This document shows, piece by piece, positions 45,609 to 56,595 of a DNA stretch of 64,000 nt (position 1 is its first letter; each line of letters starts with the position of its first letter). The notes below the pieces were generated by a model that was given only the letters and a program-made list of their open reading frames with translations, did no database searches and had not been told where the DNA came from. The position numbers and the translations under genes are program-made. Source of the stretch: Zygnema cylindricum (taxonomy: Eukaryota > Streptophyta > Zygnematophyceae > Zygnematales > Zygnemataceae); assembly GCA_037447655.1 (NCBI GenBank), contig JBBHKE010000165.1:389499-453498 (forward strand), in the 5' to 3' direction.

Positions 45609-46781
45609 TGTTGAAATTCAAGTATTTTCTAGGTCTACAGATTGTAAAATAAAAAGCAAAGAGGAGACACTAACAGCCTGCCTCTAACTCTTCACTCAAG
45701 TCCCCACACTTGTCGCAGTCACTTAAGACTTGAGGAAAAGTTAGATCCATGGCAGCCTAGGCTGTCCAAAGAGGACAGGAAGGCAAGTCTTCATCGAGTT
45801 ACCTAAAAGATTTTGACGGACCGAAGATTTGATCCGAGTACTTGCAGTCTGTCAAACTAGTTGTTAGCCTAAACCGTTTAGTCTAAGACTTGTGTTGAAT
45901 GATATAGGAATTAATAATTATATAAAGACTTACACGTAGACTAATTCATTCAACTGAAACTTCATTAGGGATGCATAGATTCAGTTATGTAGAGTACGGA
46001 GAAGAAACAGATAACGCGCATTTTGTTTCGATAGCGTAACAAATACCGCGCAAGTATTTATGACGGCTACGATTGAAATCTAGTTTTGATCGGACAGCCG
46101 GGAAGGATGCGGAGATCACGGAAGAAAATCGCGGCGGTTTGCGATCATCGCCACATCGAGTGACACGTGGCGGGATAACATTGGATTGCGGCAACTCTGG
46201 ACATTACGGTAACAAATCCCGATTTGACACGTGTCGACATTTTGGCCACGTTGTACGATGGCCGTACAGAAAGTACATCGGTACTTGTATTTTTTTGTAC
46301 GACATATTAATTTGATTGGTGTCGTACGTCAATAGATATAGTTTTAGAGAGAGAATAGGACTTAGAAAATTTAGTAGGTAGTAGCCTCTCTCCGAGAGAG
46401 CTCTTGTACAAAAGGTCATCTTTGACCATTCATAACTATCAATTTACTTGACCATTTTCAATGATTCTTTTCACTACCGACTCAGGGGAGTCCAAGATAC
46501 ATAGGGGTGTAGTCGGCCAGGGTTTTTGCCTGCCAGGGGTGCTACATTTCTAAGGGAAATTCAAAGTGGGTGAATATGTCCAAAACTCATATTCTAACTT
46601 TGCATTCTATGGTGGAACTGAGCACAAAGAAAGTCTTATTTCACAGGGGTGAAGCTATAATGGGTGACTAATTTTCAAGGGGGTAGTCATTTGGGTTTAT
46701 ATCAACTTGGAGTCGGCACTATCTAGATTAGCTTCTTTTCGATCTGCGATTTCTGTGGGCAATGGAGCACACAGAGTTTCA
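45609..46781 (+). repeat. LTR shared by A2 and A3
   Basis: The LTR is 1173 bp, TGTTGAAATTC to GAGTTTCA. It follows the purine tract of A2 and precedes the primer site of A3, so it serves as 3' LTR of one and 5' LTR of the other. CACGTG occurs at 46164-46169 and 46228-46233. Confidence 0.92.
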
Positions 46782-48107
46782 GGTTATGGGCCCACCATGT
46801 AGGGTGCCTATGTTTAATGGAACAGGCTTCACTTATTTGGGATTTATGATAGAGAGATTTCTTTTCGAGAAGTACTTATGGGGAATTGTTTCGGGGCAAG
46901 TGAGGTGTCCTCCACCAGGCTTTGGAGGAACTCACTATGGAGAATCATCTGGGGCTGCCGAGAAAATCAACCGAAGTTCAGATGCAAAGGAGGGTGAAGG
47001 GAAAATCATTGCCATGGAAAGGGAAAAATGGGAGACGAGAAGAGGAACACCGATGGTGAGGGGAGCTAAGCTCTCGACTATGGTCCCACTTGTAGGGATT
47101 AAAACTGAAGAAAATGAAAGGAAAATATGGGAATACAATACACTATAGAAAAGCATCTCATACTTAGAAACGTGTTTAAGTCCATAGCTATCACTTTTAT
47201 AAATTTAACGAAGTCTTCAGAGATATAGGAAGCACTAAGTCAGATTTATAAGAATGAGACTATTCAGAGGCAACAATTAGTAAAACAAGAAATAGATGCC
47301 TATGTTTATAAAGGCGGTAACATGATACAATTTTGCAATGATATTGCTGCGCTATATGTTGAGCTTGCTAGAGCGAGATATGTAGAATATCAGGAGAGGA
47401 AGATTAATACACTACTTATGAAACCCCCAGATAAGTACGAAAAAATCAATTATCGTATGCTGACAATAGATGGCTCCTCATGGACTTGGAGCTTTACCAT
47501 GGGGATAATTCTAGTGAGGGAAAGCACTTTGGAGCTTCGTAGGGGAAGTGACAGGGTGAATGCATTTACATCTCGTGGTGATTGGCGAAAGCGTGATGAG
47601 AGGAACAACGGTGACGAGTGGAAGCGTGATGAGAGGAAGAAAGACAAAGGTAAACCTTATCGGAACTTTGGTAGAAAGAAAGGGAGAGGAAAAGAAACGA
47701 GAGCTTTGAAAAAGGAGGTTTGCTTCTTTTGTAGGGAACCAGGTCATTATATAGAGGAATGCCCTTGTTTGAAAGAAGTTAAAAGTTGGAATGTGGATGA
47801 GGAGGAAAAAGGGGAAGAGGAGAAAGAGGATGAAGATATGTTGGAGCTTCTCCGCATCGGTAGTATGGGGAAAAGAGAAAAGCACACAGAAATTCCACGT
47901 AAGCAACAATGTGTTTTTGGAGGTATAACGGAAGTAAAGAGAGAGGAGATACTTGAGGGAGTTCAAAATATTGAGGACAGTTTCATAGATATTTTGGAAA
48001 CAGAAAACTGGTCAGAAAGGGAGACTTCAACGGATTCCGAGGAGAGGGGGGAAGTGAAACTAGAAGGGGTTCTAAATGATAGGGGAGAAGAGGAATATAT
48101 GATTTAA
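46762..48107 (+). pseudogene. gag: A3 gag, best-preserved family A copy
   Basis: The start at 46762 lies in the LTR, 20 bases before its end. The frame at 46762-47148 reads MEHTEFQVMGPPCRVPMFNGTGF and ends at a frameshift in KIWEYNTL. After a damaged stretch (47149-47321) the 261-residue frame at 47322-48107 has MIQFCNDIAALYVELARARYVE, LLMKPPDKYEKI, a basic arginine/lysine/aspartate-rich region, and an intact zinc knuckle CFFCREPGHYIEEC. A long acidic tail ends YMI and TAA. In A4 the position of that TAA is a sense codon and the frame runs on into the RT remnant. Confidence 0.87.
46782..46796 (+). promoter_or_regulatory. Primer-binding site of A3 (half-tRNA type)
   Basis: GGTTATGGGCCCACC, identical to A1 and A4, starts directly after the LTR. 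It is also translated as part of gag (Q-V-M-G-P-P). Confidence 0.82.
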
Positions 48108-48694
48108 GGCTTAGGGGAGGATAAATATTTTTTGGGAGTAAAACTAGAAAGCGATAGTGGAAAGAATTCCATGGGAGAGAGTGAGGTAAATTCAAAAAAT
48201 GAGATAATTATCATGGATGACAATATGAGTTCAGAAGATGTAAATTTCATGAGGAACTTAGTGAGGATTAGTGATTTTTGGGAATATTTGACGGGGGGTG
48301 GATTTGACATCACTACTTGGTGTGATGTCACTTGTGAAGATGTGCCTGTAAAAGGGTTATCATCCGAGTATGTGTTGCACATTGGGGATGGGGCTGACGG
48401 TTGGAAATGCAAAAGGGAAAGTGGATTTTGGTTGGATGAAAAGGGGAGAAGGTGGATAAAATATTTGCTCGGGTTTAAGAAAAGTGGCACGCAAAACAAA
48501 ATGTATGATCGACAAGATGAAATTATTTTTGGTCATCTAATACACTTTCTTAAATATAAAGGTATTTGCTTAAAGCTTCATGAAAAAAAAAGGAAAATGG
48601 AAAGGAAAATATATATATATATATATATATATATACGTGTATTTGTTGTTTTTGATCGAAGTTGAAAGTAAAGTAGACTAGAAAATAAGAGGAG
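48108..48694 (+). pseudogene. pol: A3 RT/RNase H remnant
   Basis: The 177-residue frame at 48132-48665, preceded by GLGEDKYFLG, begins with the end of the RT palm (the full copies have DLGEAKYILGIQ), then an acidic stretch, then RNase H landmarks (RNLV, DITTWCDV, VLHIGDGADGWKCK, RRWIKYLLGFKKSG, HLIHFLKYKGICLKLHE). The catalytic YVDD, the RT connection and the RNase H core MEAEYMA are absent. The end is an (AT)n run (48609-48635). It cannot encode an active enzyme. Confidence 0.82.
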
Positions 48695-49867
48695 TGTTGA
48701 AATTCAAGTATTTTCTAGGTCTAGAGATTGTAAAATAAAAAGCAAAGAGGAGACACTGACAGCTTGCCTCTAACTCTTCACTCAAGTCCGCACACTTGTC
48801 GCAGTCACTAAAGACTTGAGGAAAAGTTAGATCCATGGCAGCCTAGGCTCTCCAAAGAGGACAGGAAGGCAAATCTTAATAGAGTTACCTAAAAGATTTT
48901 GACGGGCCCAAGATTTGATCCGAGTACTTGCAGTATGTCAAACTAGCATTTAGCCTAAACCGTTTAGTCTAAGACTAGTGTTGAATGATATAGGAATTAA
49001 TAATTATACAGAGACTTACACGTAGACTAATTCATTCAACTGAAACTTCATTCGAGATGCATAGATTCGGTTATGTAGAATACGGAGAAGAAACAGATAA
49101 CGCGCATTTTGTTTCGATAGCGTAACAAATACCGCACAAGTATTTATGACGGCTAGGATTGAAATCTAGTTTTGATCGGACAGCCGGGAAAGATGCCGAG
49201 TTTGCGGAGGAGAATCGCGGCGGTTTGCGATCATCGCCACATCGAGTGACACGTGGCGCAATAACATTGGATTGCGGCAACTCCGGACATTACGGGAACA
49301 AACCCCGATTTGACACGTGTCGACATTTTGGCCACGTTGTACGATGGCCGTACATAAAGTACATTGGTACTTGTACTTTTCTGTACAACACAGTAATTTG
49401 ATTAGCGTCGTACGTCAATAGATATAGTTTAAGAGAGAGAATAGGACTTAGAAAATTTAGTAAGTAGTAGCCTCTCTCCGAGAGAGCTCTTGTACAAAAG
49501 GTCATCTTTGACCATTCATAACTATCAATTTACTTGACCATTTTTAGTGATTCTTTTTGTTGCAGAATCAGGGGAGTCCAAGCTACATAGGGGTGTAGTC
49601 GATTAGAGTATTTGCTTGCCAGGGTGGATACATTTTAAAGGGAAAATCAAAGTGGGTGAATGTGTCGAAAACTCATATTCTGACTTTGCATTTTGTGGTG
49701 GAACTGAGCACAAAAGAAGTCTTATTTCACAGAGGTGAAGCTATAATGGGTTTTTGATTGTTAAAGGGTCAATCATTTGGGTTTATATCAACTTGGAGTT
49801 GACACTATCTAGATTAGCTTCTTTTGGATCTTCGATTTCTGTGGGCAATGGAGCACATAGAGTTTCA
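48695..49867 (+). repeat. 3' LTR of A3
   Basis: The LTR is 1173 bp, highly similar to 45609-46781 (same indels, few substitutions by eye). The flank after it is AAATT. Confidence 0.92.
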
Positions 49868-50494
49868 AAATTTGGCAAGCAACGTAACCCTTTCGATCTT
49901 GACGAGGCGCCAATTCTTTTTCCGGCCGTTGAATTTCTAAGGCCGTTGTCCTTTTTCACGTTCCTTTAAATTCTATCGACGTCAATTTGGTCCATTGAAT
50001 GGAAGCGTCGTCATTAACGTTATATTAGAGTTCCAAACCAAAAACAGTCTATCTCTTGTATCGTGTCGGCGGATAAGGAGAATGACTACTAGTAGACTGT
50101 AGACTCAAGTTCAAATCTAGGCAAAGGCAACATAATGGTCACATTTTGATAGTATTCTATATGGATTAAGTATATATATATCTATTTTACCTATAAACTC
50201 ATTATTGGTCTTAGACTATTAGATAAAGTGTTTGGCTATAAGTTATTTGACGGACGATAAGTACCCGGATCAAAATCGTATTTCAAATATCTTTTGTGGT
50301 AAATCTACCAAACCTACTCCTTGTCTCTCTAGAAAGCTTTCGCAGCCATAAATTTAGCTCCCTCTCTAGCCTTTAGTGACTACAACAAGTGTGGGGTCAT
50401 GGAGAAGGGAGTTAGAGACAGACTGCCTCTGCCTTTTTCTATCCCAATATAAACCTAGAAAATACACAAATATCAACAAAAAATGGCTGGGAAT
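49868..50494 (-). repeat. LTR remnants, family A end
   Basis: The segment 50150-50494 is the outer end of a minus family A LTR (block CCTTTAGTGACTACAACAAG, then AAATATCAACA). The segment 49868-50150 is more diverged, with a tRNA-like stretch at about 50075-50130 resembling family B LTRs. No gene is seen. Confidence 0.6.
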
Positions 50495-50545
50495 TCCTTG
50501 GTATAATAAAAGTTTGTCGGAAACACACAACAGCTTGACATTGTT
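50495..50545 (-). repeat. Gypsy 5' LTR, outer tip
   Basis: In minus sense it reads TGTCAAGCTGTTGTGTGTTTCC and on to GGAATTCCCAGCC, matching 7050-7110. It adjoins family C integrase directly, without the first ~300 bp of the LTR seen at 7105-7395. Confidence 0.7.
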
Positions 50546-52566
50546 ACCCCAATTGTTTTTGGGTTTTTCAATATATTTTTCTGATGCTAAACTCCCTCAT
50601 CCCTCAAGTATTCCTCAAACTGGTTAGTTGTATATTCTCCCCCATTATCACTCCTTATTCTCTTAATGGGGGTTCCGTGCAACTTCTTACTCCAGGCTTT
50701 ATATTCTTTAAAGGAAGTTGGTGTTTCAAAATTTATTTTTAGGAAGTGGACTCTAGAGTATCTAGACCAGTCATCAGTAATTGTCAACATAAACCTCTTC
50801 CCTCCGACCGAAGGAACTTTTGCTGGTCCCCAGATACATCTGTTTGGACCAAATCTAGTACTTTCTCTCCTCTATATGTGGCAGTTAAGGGAAAAGGGAG
50901 TTTGTGAGTCTTACCTTGGGAACATCCACTACAATCATCCATCAATTCATTATCCGCACATTTAATGCCTTCTACTACACCAAGCTTCTTCATTTCCCTC
51001 GGCCTATCAAATTGCACATGACCCAACCGCTTATGCCAAATCATCAAGGTTGGGACACCAACATAGTAAGCATTCTTTTTTTCATTACTTAGTTTAAGCC
51101 TAAATATTCCTTAGCTACCCTTATCTGTTGTGAATAGACTTCATCCTTATACTTAGATGTAAAGACTCCCTTTCTAGTGAAGGTATCAAATTCTTTATCA
51201 TCTATTATGAAGTGGAGACAAGATTTTTGCTCAGCTGAGGAATGTAGAGTACATCTGAGAAGGTTAGTATAGAAGTTTACCCTTCACTACGACTTTGAGA
51301 TCTACTTACCCCACTAGATCTATAGGAACTACTCTCCCATCCCCATACTCTATCTCAATAGTGGGGATCTTTCTTAGCTTGGTAAAGAGGTGCCTGTCAC
51401 GACACATATACATGGATGCACTTGAATCAATGATCCATCTTTCCTTTAAAGCTTCTCGAATGGCTCCAAGAGCACACTTCTATTTTCGAGGAATCTCCTT
51501 CTCCTCCAGATTCTCGTCAAGAAGGAGCTCCCCATCCACCTCCTCAGAGGACTCGTCCTCCTCGGTCTCCTTTTCACTTGTGTGATCATGAGTGCCTTTT
51601 TCTTCCCTCCGGAATAACCCCCTCCATGATTCTCTTGGAGCGTGAGCTCTAACAGCTTTGTACACTCGGCCATGAAGTGTCCCGGCTTATTGGAAAAATG
51701 ACAAAGACCTTTTGGGGGCCTCGGTCCTCAAGATTAATCTTTCTCTCCTTTAAAGTTGTTCTACGGCTTCCTCAAATCCTTCCCCCACCGGTCCGTTCCG
51801 GCAGCTAGAGCTTGAACGCTCTTTCCTCCTCTTTGAATCTCAATAGTGTTCTCCTACACAAGTATCATCCGAACCATTGTGTTCCACTTCAAAAAAGTGT
51901 CATCCATTCCATGCACTTGGTACACTATGTTCTCATATTCATGAGGAAACATCATGATGAGGGTGTTGACTTTTATCTCATCGTACCTGCCAACCTGGCA
52001 CTCTCCATCTCCATATACAAATAAGAGAGATCATTACACTAGTCTAACATTTTTCCCCCTTTATAAATGTTATCCCTTAACCTTTGCTCGGCCAGCTGGA
52101 GCTCTTGAATGGTACCGGCTCTACAGACCTCCACTAAAGTCTCCCACACCTCCTCGCCCTTGAGAATGTGAAGATGGGAAGTTGCTAGAGCTTGAGTAAG
52201 GTGCCTCAGAATGATATGTTTGGCAACCATGTTTGTGTATATCTACTTTTGAATATTGTTTTCCTCGGTCTTTACGGCCGCCGCTTCCTCTGCCGTGGCG
52301 ATAGGGGTAACAGGTGTCTCCTTCCTTTTTCCTTTTTCGGACACGCTGTTGTCCCCATTGTCTGTCTCTTCCGTTGGGGTATATGCTACTGACAAAATCC
52401 TCACTCCACTAAACCATGGTGGGATTCGCTGATATGGGCATTTCACTTGTCCACTAACAACACCCCTTTATCGTTTTTCACACAAAGCCCTTGTCATCAT
52501 GGCTTCCCAATAAATGAACCCAGATCCGTTGAACATGGGCACCTTAGAGGGTGGGGGCCAATAACC
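50546..52566 (-). pseudogene. gag-pol: Family C gag, protease and integrase (5' half of split element)
   Basis: From right to left: gag capsid part (52039-52446, with MVAKHIILRHLTQALATSHLHI and YKGGKMLD), a zinc knuckle near 51690 where the second cysteine is serine (CHFSNKPGHFMAEC), a protease site DSSASMYMC (glycine lost) near 51410, GAG-pre-integrase MIWHKRLGHVQFDRPREM and CSGCSQGK (50784-51047), and the integrase core ITDDWSRYSRVHF to DNGGEYTTNQFEEYLRDEGV (50587-50790). It stops in the PEQNGV region at 50546; the next integrase residues are at 5626 on the left. Confidence 0.87.
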
Positions 52567-53555
52567 TGCAATTTTGTATCCCTCATTGGACCACAGAATT
52601 AGAAAGCCTCTAGGTAGTTTTTGATTAACCCCTTTTCAACTACGACCACTGCTACCCAAGTAGGCAAACAGTCAATGTGACTGCACCCCTCTGCAGTCTG
52701 GACTCCCTTAAGTCGACAACAAAAAAAATCACCGAAAACACCCTACCATGCGATAAAAAATAAAGTTGCAAAGATGCCAATATTTATACATGCTCAGTGG
52801 GAGAGAGGTGGCTGCCTCCTCAATCCTTTAAGTCTTAAACCCCTCTCACAACCCGTATCTACTGATTTAAGAATGAATAAGAAGACTGTACAGTACAGAA
52901 AGGTAGAATGGCTGATGTCTTTTTGTACGGCCTGTGTATGACAAAGCCATGGAGTGGACATCTGTCTCCTTCGCACTTATCCTCATGCTCCCCGGGATTC
53001 GTGCTTCTGAATGCTATCTTGCTAAGTGGCGCCAAGTCATGTTACGCACGAAAACCGCCAAAGCGGTCATTTCGGGTTCTCGACGATGATGCGTGCTATC
53101 GGATCCAAAGTTGGCTTTTATTACTAGCGTTAAAACAAATGTCCAATAAAATTGTTTTGTGCCGGTTTTGTTTGCATCATATTCCAACTAGTCTCTATGT
53201 TTTTTATCTTTAGTTCTATTAATCGGCTTAATGTTCCTGAATAATGTCTTAATAGAATTCAAACCCTATGTAGTCTAACGAACGGTTAGAGTTGACTGCT
53301 ACGCCTCGCTCTACCGGTCAAAGGTTCGAGTTTTGTCGGACTCTACTTTTTTGTAAAAGAGTGACTTATGTCACTCTTTAGTCCTGCCTATAGAGCTGAG
53401 GCAGCCATGGCTCCACCTTCCTCACTTTCTTTCAGTGACTACAACAAGTATGGGGGCTAGGAGGAGGAGGTGGAGATAGGCTGCCTACGCTTTTTCCTTT
53501 TACTTTTAATCTATTAAGACCTAGAAAAGATCCCCTAAATCTAGTGATTTTAATA
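52567..53555 (-). repeat. 5' LTR of split family C element
   Basis: The LTR is 989 bp, ending AAAATTGCA before the primer site GGTTATTGGCCCCC. Gag begins inside it (KLQVIGP across the site). The hairpin pair is at about 52682-52720, and a tRNA-like stretch with GGTTCGAGT is near 53325. Confidence 0.88.
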
Positions 53556-53585
53556 GTATGTAATCGCAATTCTGCATAGTGGAAC

Positions 53586-54880
53586 ACCCTTAGGGTGAAT
53601 TTCCATTAGAGGAAAAGTGGGGTTGTTTATTGGACACTCTACGATTTTGTACAAATTTGTACCATTTCCTTTTTTTTGTTAGACGAAACATGACGAAACA
53701 TGTTAACTCGATGGCTCAAATATTATAGGCGTCAGTATCGACATTTGGACTTTTCACTTTTTTAGATTCGCGAAGCAATCGCGCACATCGTCCAGTGTGA
53801 AGAGAATCTCCTAGGCGAGGAGAGTTTCTTCAAACTGGTCGCGTACCATTGGTACATGTGAAAAGTAAAAAAAATATCCACCACGAACAGGTGATGAGAA
53901 AGAACACGTCGTACATGCCATGTGCCTTCCGTCACAGTGTATGCAGGTCGACTGAAATATCCTCGCACACTACTTCTAATATTTGTTGATCTTAAAAGTT
54001 TGCTGCGCCTATTTGCCATTTCGTTTTGAAATTTTGATTTTCAACATCAAAATTAAAATTTGGTCGCAAAATTTTCGTAAGAATCATTAACTACACCGCG
54101 AATCGCTATTAGTGTCAAAGTTAAAATAGTGTTGAAGAAAATTTACCGTAATTGATGCTAATTAAGAATTTGATTTTTTTCAAAAAAAAAATTGTATTCT
54201 AATTTCGGCGTTTTTGCTAATTTGGGAACAGCAAAAATGGAATATTCTCCATACGATTATAAACATTAATATATGTATCCGTACAAAGTATTAGAAATCG
54301 TACGTCGTCACGAATTTAAATTATGCGTACATGCTATACTAATTTACGTGTTAGACTAATCCCTTTTTTTTATCGCACGTCCCTAAGTGTGCGCACCTCA
54401 TTTAGATCATTTTTTGTAAATTTCCACTTGAAAAGGTACAGTTATGTACGGTCTGACATCGACCATACACCACACTATTTATATTTTATTGTACTATCGG
54501 GCTTTACTTTATTTTGTACGTTACTTTAATTAACGTCAAGGAAAAATTAAAATCATGTATCCTATTTGAAAAAAAAAATCAAAATTTTAAGAACCCAAAT
54601 TAATGACTTTGACACTAATAACGATTCGCGATGTACCTCTGCTTGTACAAATATTATGTACAGATTTTTAGTTTGAATAATATTTTGAGATTTTAAGATT
54701 CTGAAAAACAAACCTACGTGGCGCCAATCATAATTGAGGAACAATGTTCACTGGCACGACATAATGGAACGATATGCCATTAAACAGGAGAAATAGACGT
54801 CTCCGCATGTTTACTGGGACCGCCTAATGGAGAACAGGCCTAAGGGTAGAATTCCATTAGGAGGTCCTAGTAAATATATG
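53586..54880. mobile_element. Fold-back DNA element without coding capacity
   Basis: Imperfect inverted repeats of 27 bp are at 53586-53612 and 54821-54847 (ACCCTTAGG outer part and CCATTAG inner part shared). An inner inverted pair of 24 bp, one mismatch, is at 54097-54120 and 54607-54630. The right end also folds on itself (54810-54831 with 54853-54874, two mismatches). No transposase is present, and short frames here show no codon logic. The exact borders and target duplication are unclear. Confidence 0.6.
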
Positions 54881-54892
54881 GACAAGACTATT

Positions 54893-55658
54893 GGCAGTTG
54901 ATTTTGGAAAGCTTTAAATCTCAGTAAATTAGTGTGACGACAAAAAGACAAATCTACAAGGACACACGTCGTCATTTAAAAAACATTACACGTATCTTGG
55001 ATTGGCACTTACATCCACATATACATGTCACACATTGAGGGGAGACAACGATGCTGCGATGCAGCAACGCAGCTGCAATGCATCAACGCAACTGCAACGT
55101 TGTCAGAACAAAGCAACAACGAAGAAGTTAAGACAACGCAACTGCGATTACATTTGATATGGTAAGAACGGACAATGCAACGTCCGATATTTTTAATGTG
55201 ATTATGTACAGTACAGAGCAACTACCATAGATACGATTCTAGTTAGCTTAGTGGTAGCTCAGTGGTAGCTTGACAAATAAGTGTTAGCTTGGTGGTTTGA
55301 CGTACCTTTCAGGTACACTGGTATTGCTGGTACATCACAAGTATAAGACATAGGACTCAGAACACATCATGTTTCCATACTTTCAAGTAGTAAAATTGCA
55401 AACACTTTTTGGGAAACTTCTGAGTATTATATCTTGAGTGTCGTCGAAGTCAATTGTGCTAAAACTTTGGGAGTTGTTAGTGTTTATGCTACTCTATATT
55501 CTGATATGGTTTTGTGAGGGTTGGATATTTGAATAAAATTTGGTGAGCACTTGAAAACAACTGTTTGGTAGGATTCTTGATAACTTCTAAGAGTGTATCA
55601 TGACTACTCCTACTACTACTGCTGCCCCTCCACCTGCACCGGCGGTCGTAGAACAACA
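54893..55658 (+). repeat. LTR of second E element
   Basis: The LTR aligns with 3867-4873. It ends GAACAACA before GGTAATGGGCC. The region has two near-palindromic CAACG-rich stretches (55040-55140) not seen in the left copy. The left border is approximate. Confidence 0.65.
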
Positions 55659-56595
55659 GGTAATGGGCCTATCATCAAGAATTCCTATCTTTTCTGGGGA
55701 AAAATATGTTTATTGGGCGGATATGGTGGAGACTCATTTTGAGAATGTTAATCTTTTGGATATATAGAATGGTTCTCTGGAAGAATCTGATCCGTCTTGG
55801 TCAAAGAAATATACGCAAGCTCGTTCTTTTCTGAAATTCTGTATATCTGAGGACTTAACAATGTCTCGAATAAAGATGAAAAAAGCAATTGATATCTGGA
55901 AATCTCTTAAAAATGATTATGAAAAGGCTAATGTCCAAAAAGAGCTTCTATTGGCTGGAAATATTTTTGGGACTATAAGTACACTGGCGGTAGAATAGCT
56001 GAATATTCTAACAAATTTTGCATCCTTGTAGATGCACAAGCTTGTGCACGTGGGGTGTTTCTTTAGTTTCAACAGGCAGCATTGCTCATGAGGGGTCTCC
56101 CTCGTAGTATGAAAGGAGCATCTGATATGCTCAAACAGAAAGATAAAGCTAGCTAGACTTTACAATTAGCTATCAATATTTTACTAGAGGAGGAAGCTAC
56201 ATCTAATATTCTCAATGTTGAGCAAGTAGAGGCTTTTAATTCAGACTTTGAGGGGAAAGGACAGTTTAATCAGCAACGAAATCAATTTAATCAGTTCAGA
56301 CAGTTTAATCAGAGTGGAAATACATAATCCAACAATGTATGTTTCTATTGTACTAAGAGAGGTCATGGATACAAATTATGTCCTAAGCTAAACAAGGCTA
56401 ACGATACCGGTTTATACAAGCCGAGATGGCAACACAATCAGTTTTTCAAAGGCTTTCCGGGGCATACACCTCGTGGAAATGCACTGTTTTCAACTTATTT
56501 ATCACTGTAGGAAGAGACTCTGACATTTTCTGAGGAGGACGTAACGGATCTATTCGCTATGGCGGCGGCAATGGAGGGCGCGAAGGACCCTGGAT
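55600..56595 (+). pseudogene. gag: E gag, broken
   Basis: The start at 55600 lies in the LTR, with a threonine/proline-rich opening, then EQQVMGLSSRIPIF across the primer site and KYVYWADMVETHFE. Stops and frameshifts follow (TAG after NVNLLDI, a shift after GNIFGT). A glutamine/asparagine-rich stretch with FNQ repeats (56262-56325) precedes an intact zinc knuckle CFYCTKRGHGYKLC (56340-56381). This gag is clearly from a different lineage than A-D, although the start layout is the same. Confidence 0.85.

Larger units (their letters stand above)
43447..50494 (-). mobile_element. Block of family A sequences inserted in gypsy 5' LTR
   Basis: The outer ends are the two termini of a minus-oriented family A LTR (TGAAATTC at 43447, ATCAACA ending at 50494), flanked by AAAAA on both sides. 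Within the block are a plus-oriented family A array (43958-49867) and a minus-oriented solo C LTR. The gypsy LTR sequence is continuous when the block is removed (GGTTAAAAA joined to ATGGCTGGGAATTCC, as at 7040-7060). Confidence 0.75.

Noticed and set aside
47322-48107. A free-standing intact gene of 261 residues
   Set aside because: It is the second half of A3 gag, cut from the first half by a frameshift and stops; the homologous frames in A1 and A4 show that it continues upstream.
53762-54019. Short frames inside the fold-back element as possible cellular genes
   Set aside because: They are short, carry no recognisable motif and overlap inverted-repeat DNA.
55040-55140. CAACG-rich near-repeats in the E LTR as a satellite
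   Set aside because: Only a few imperfect units are present, with no consistent period.
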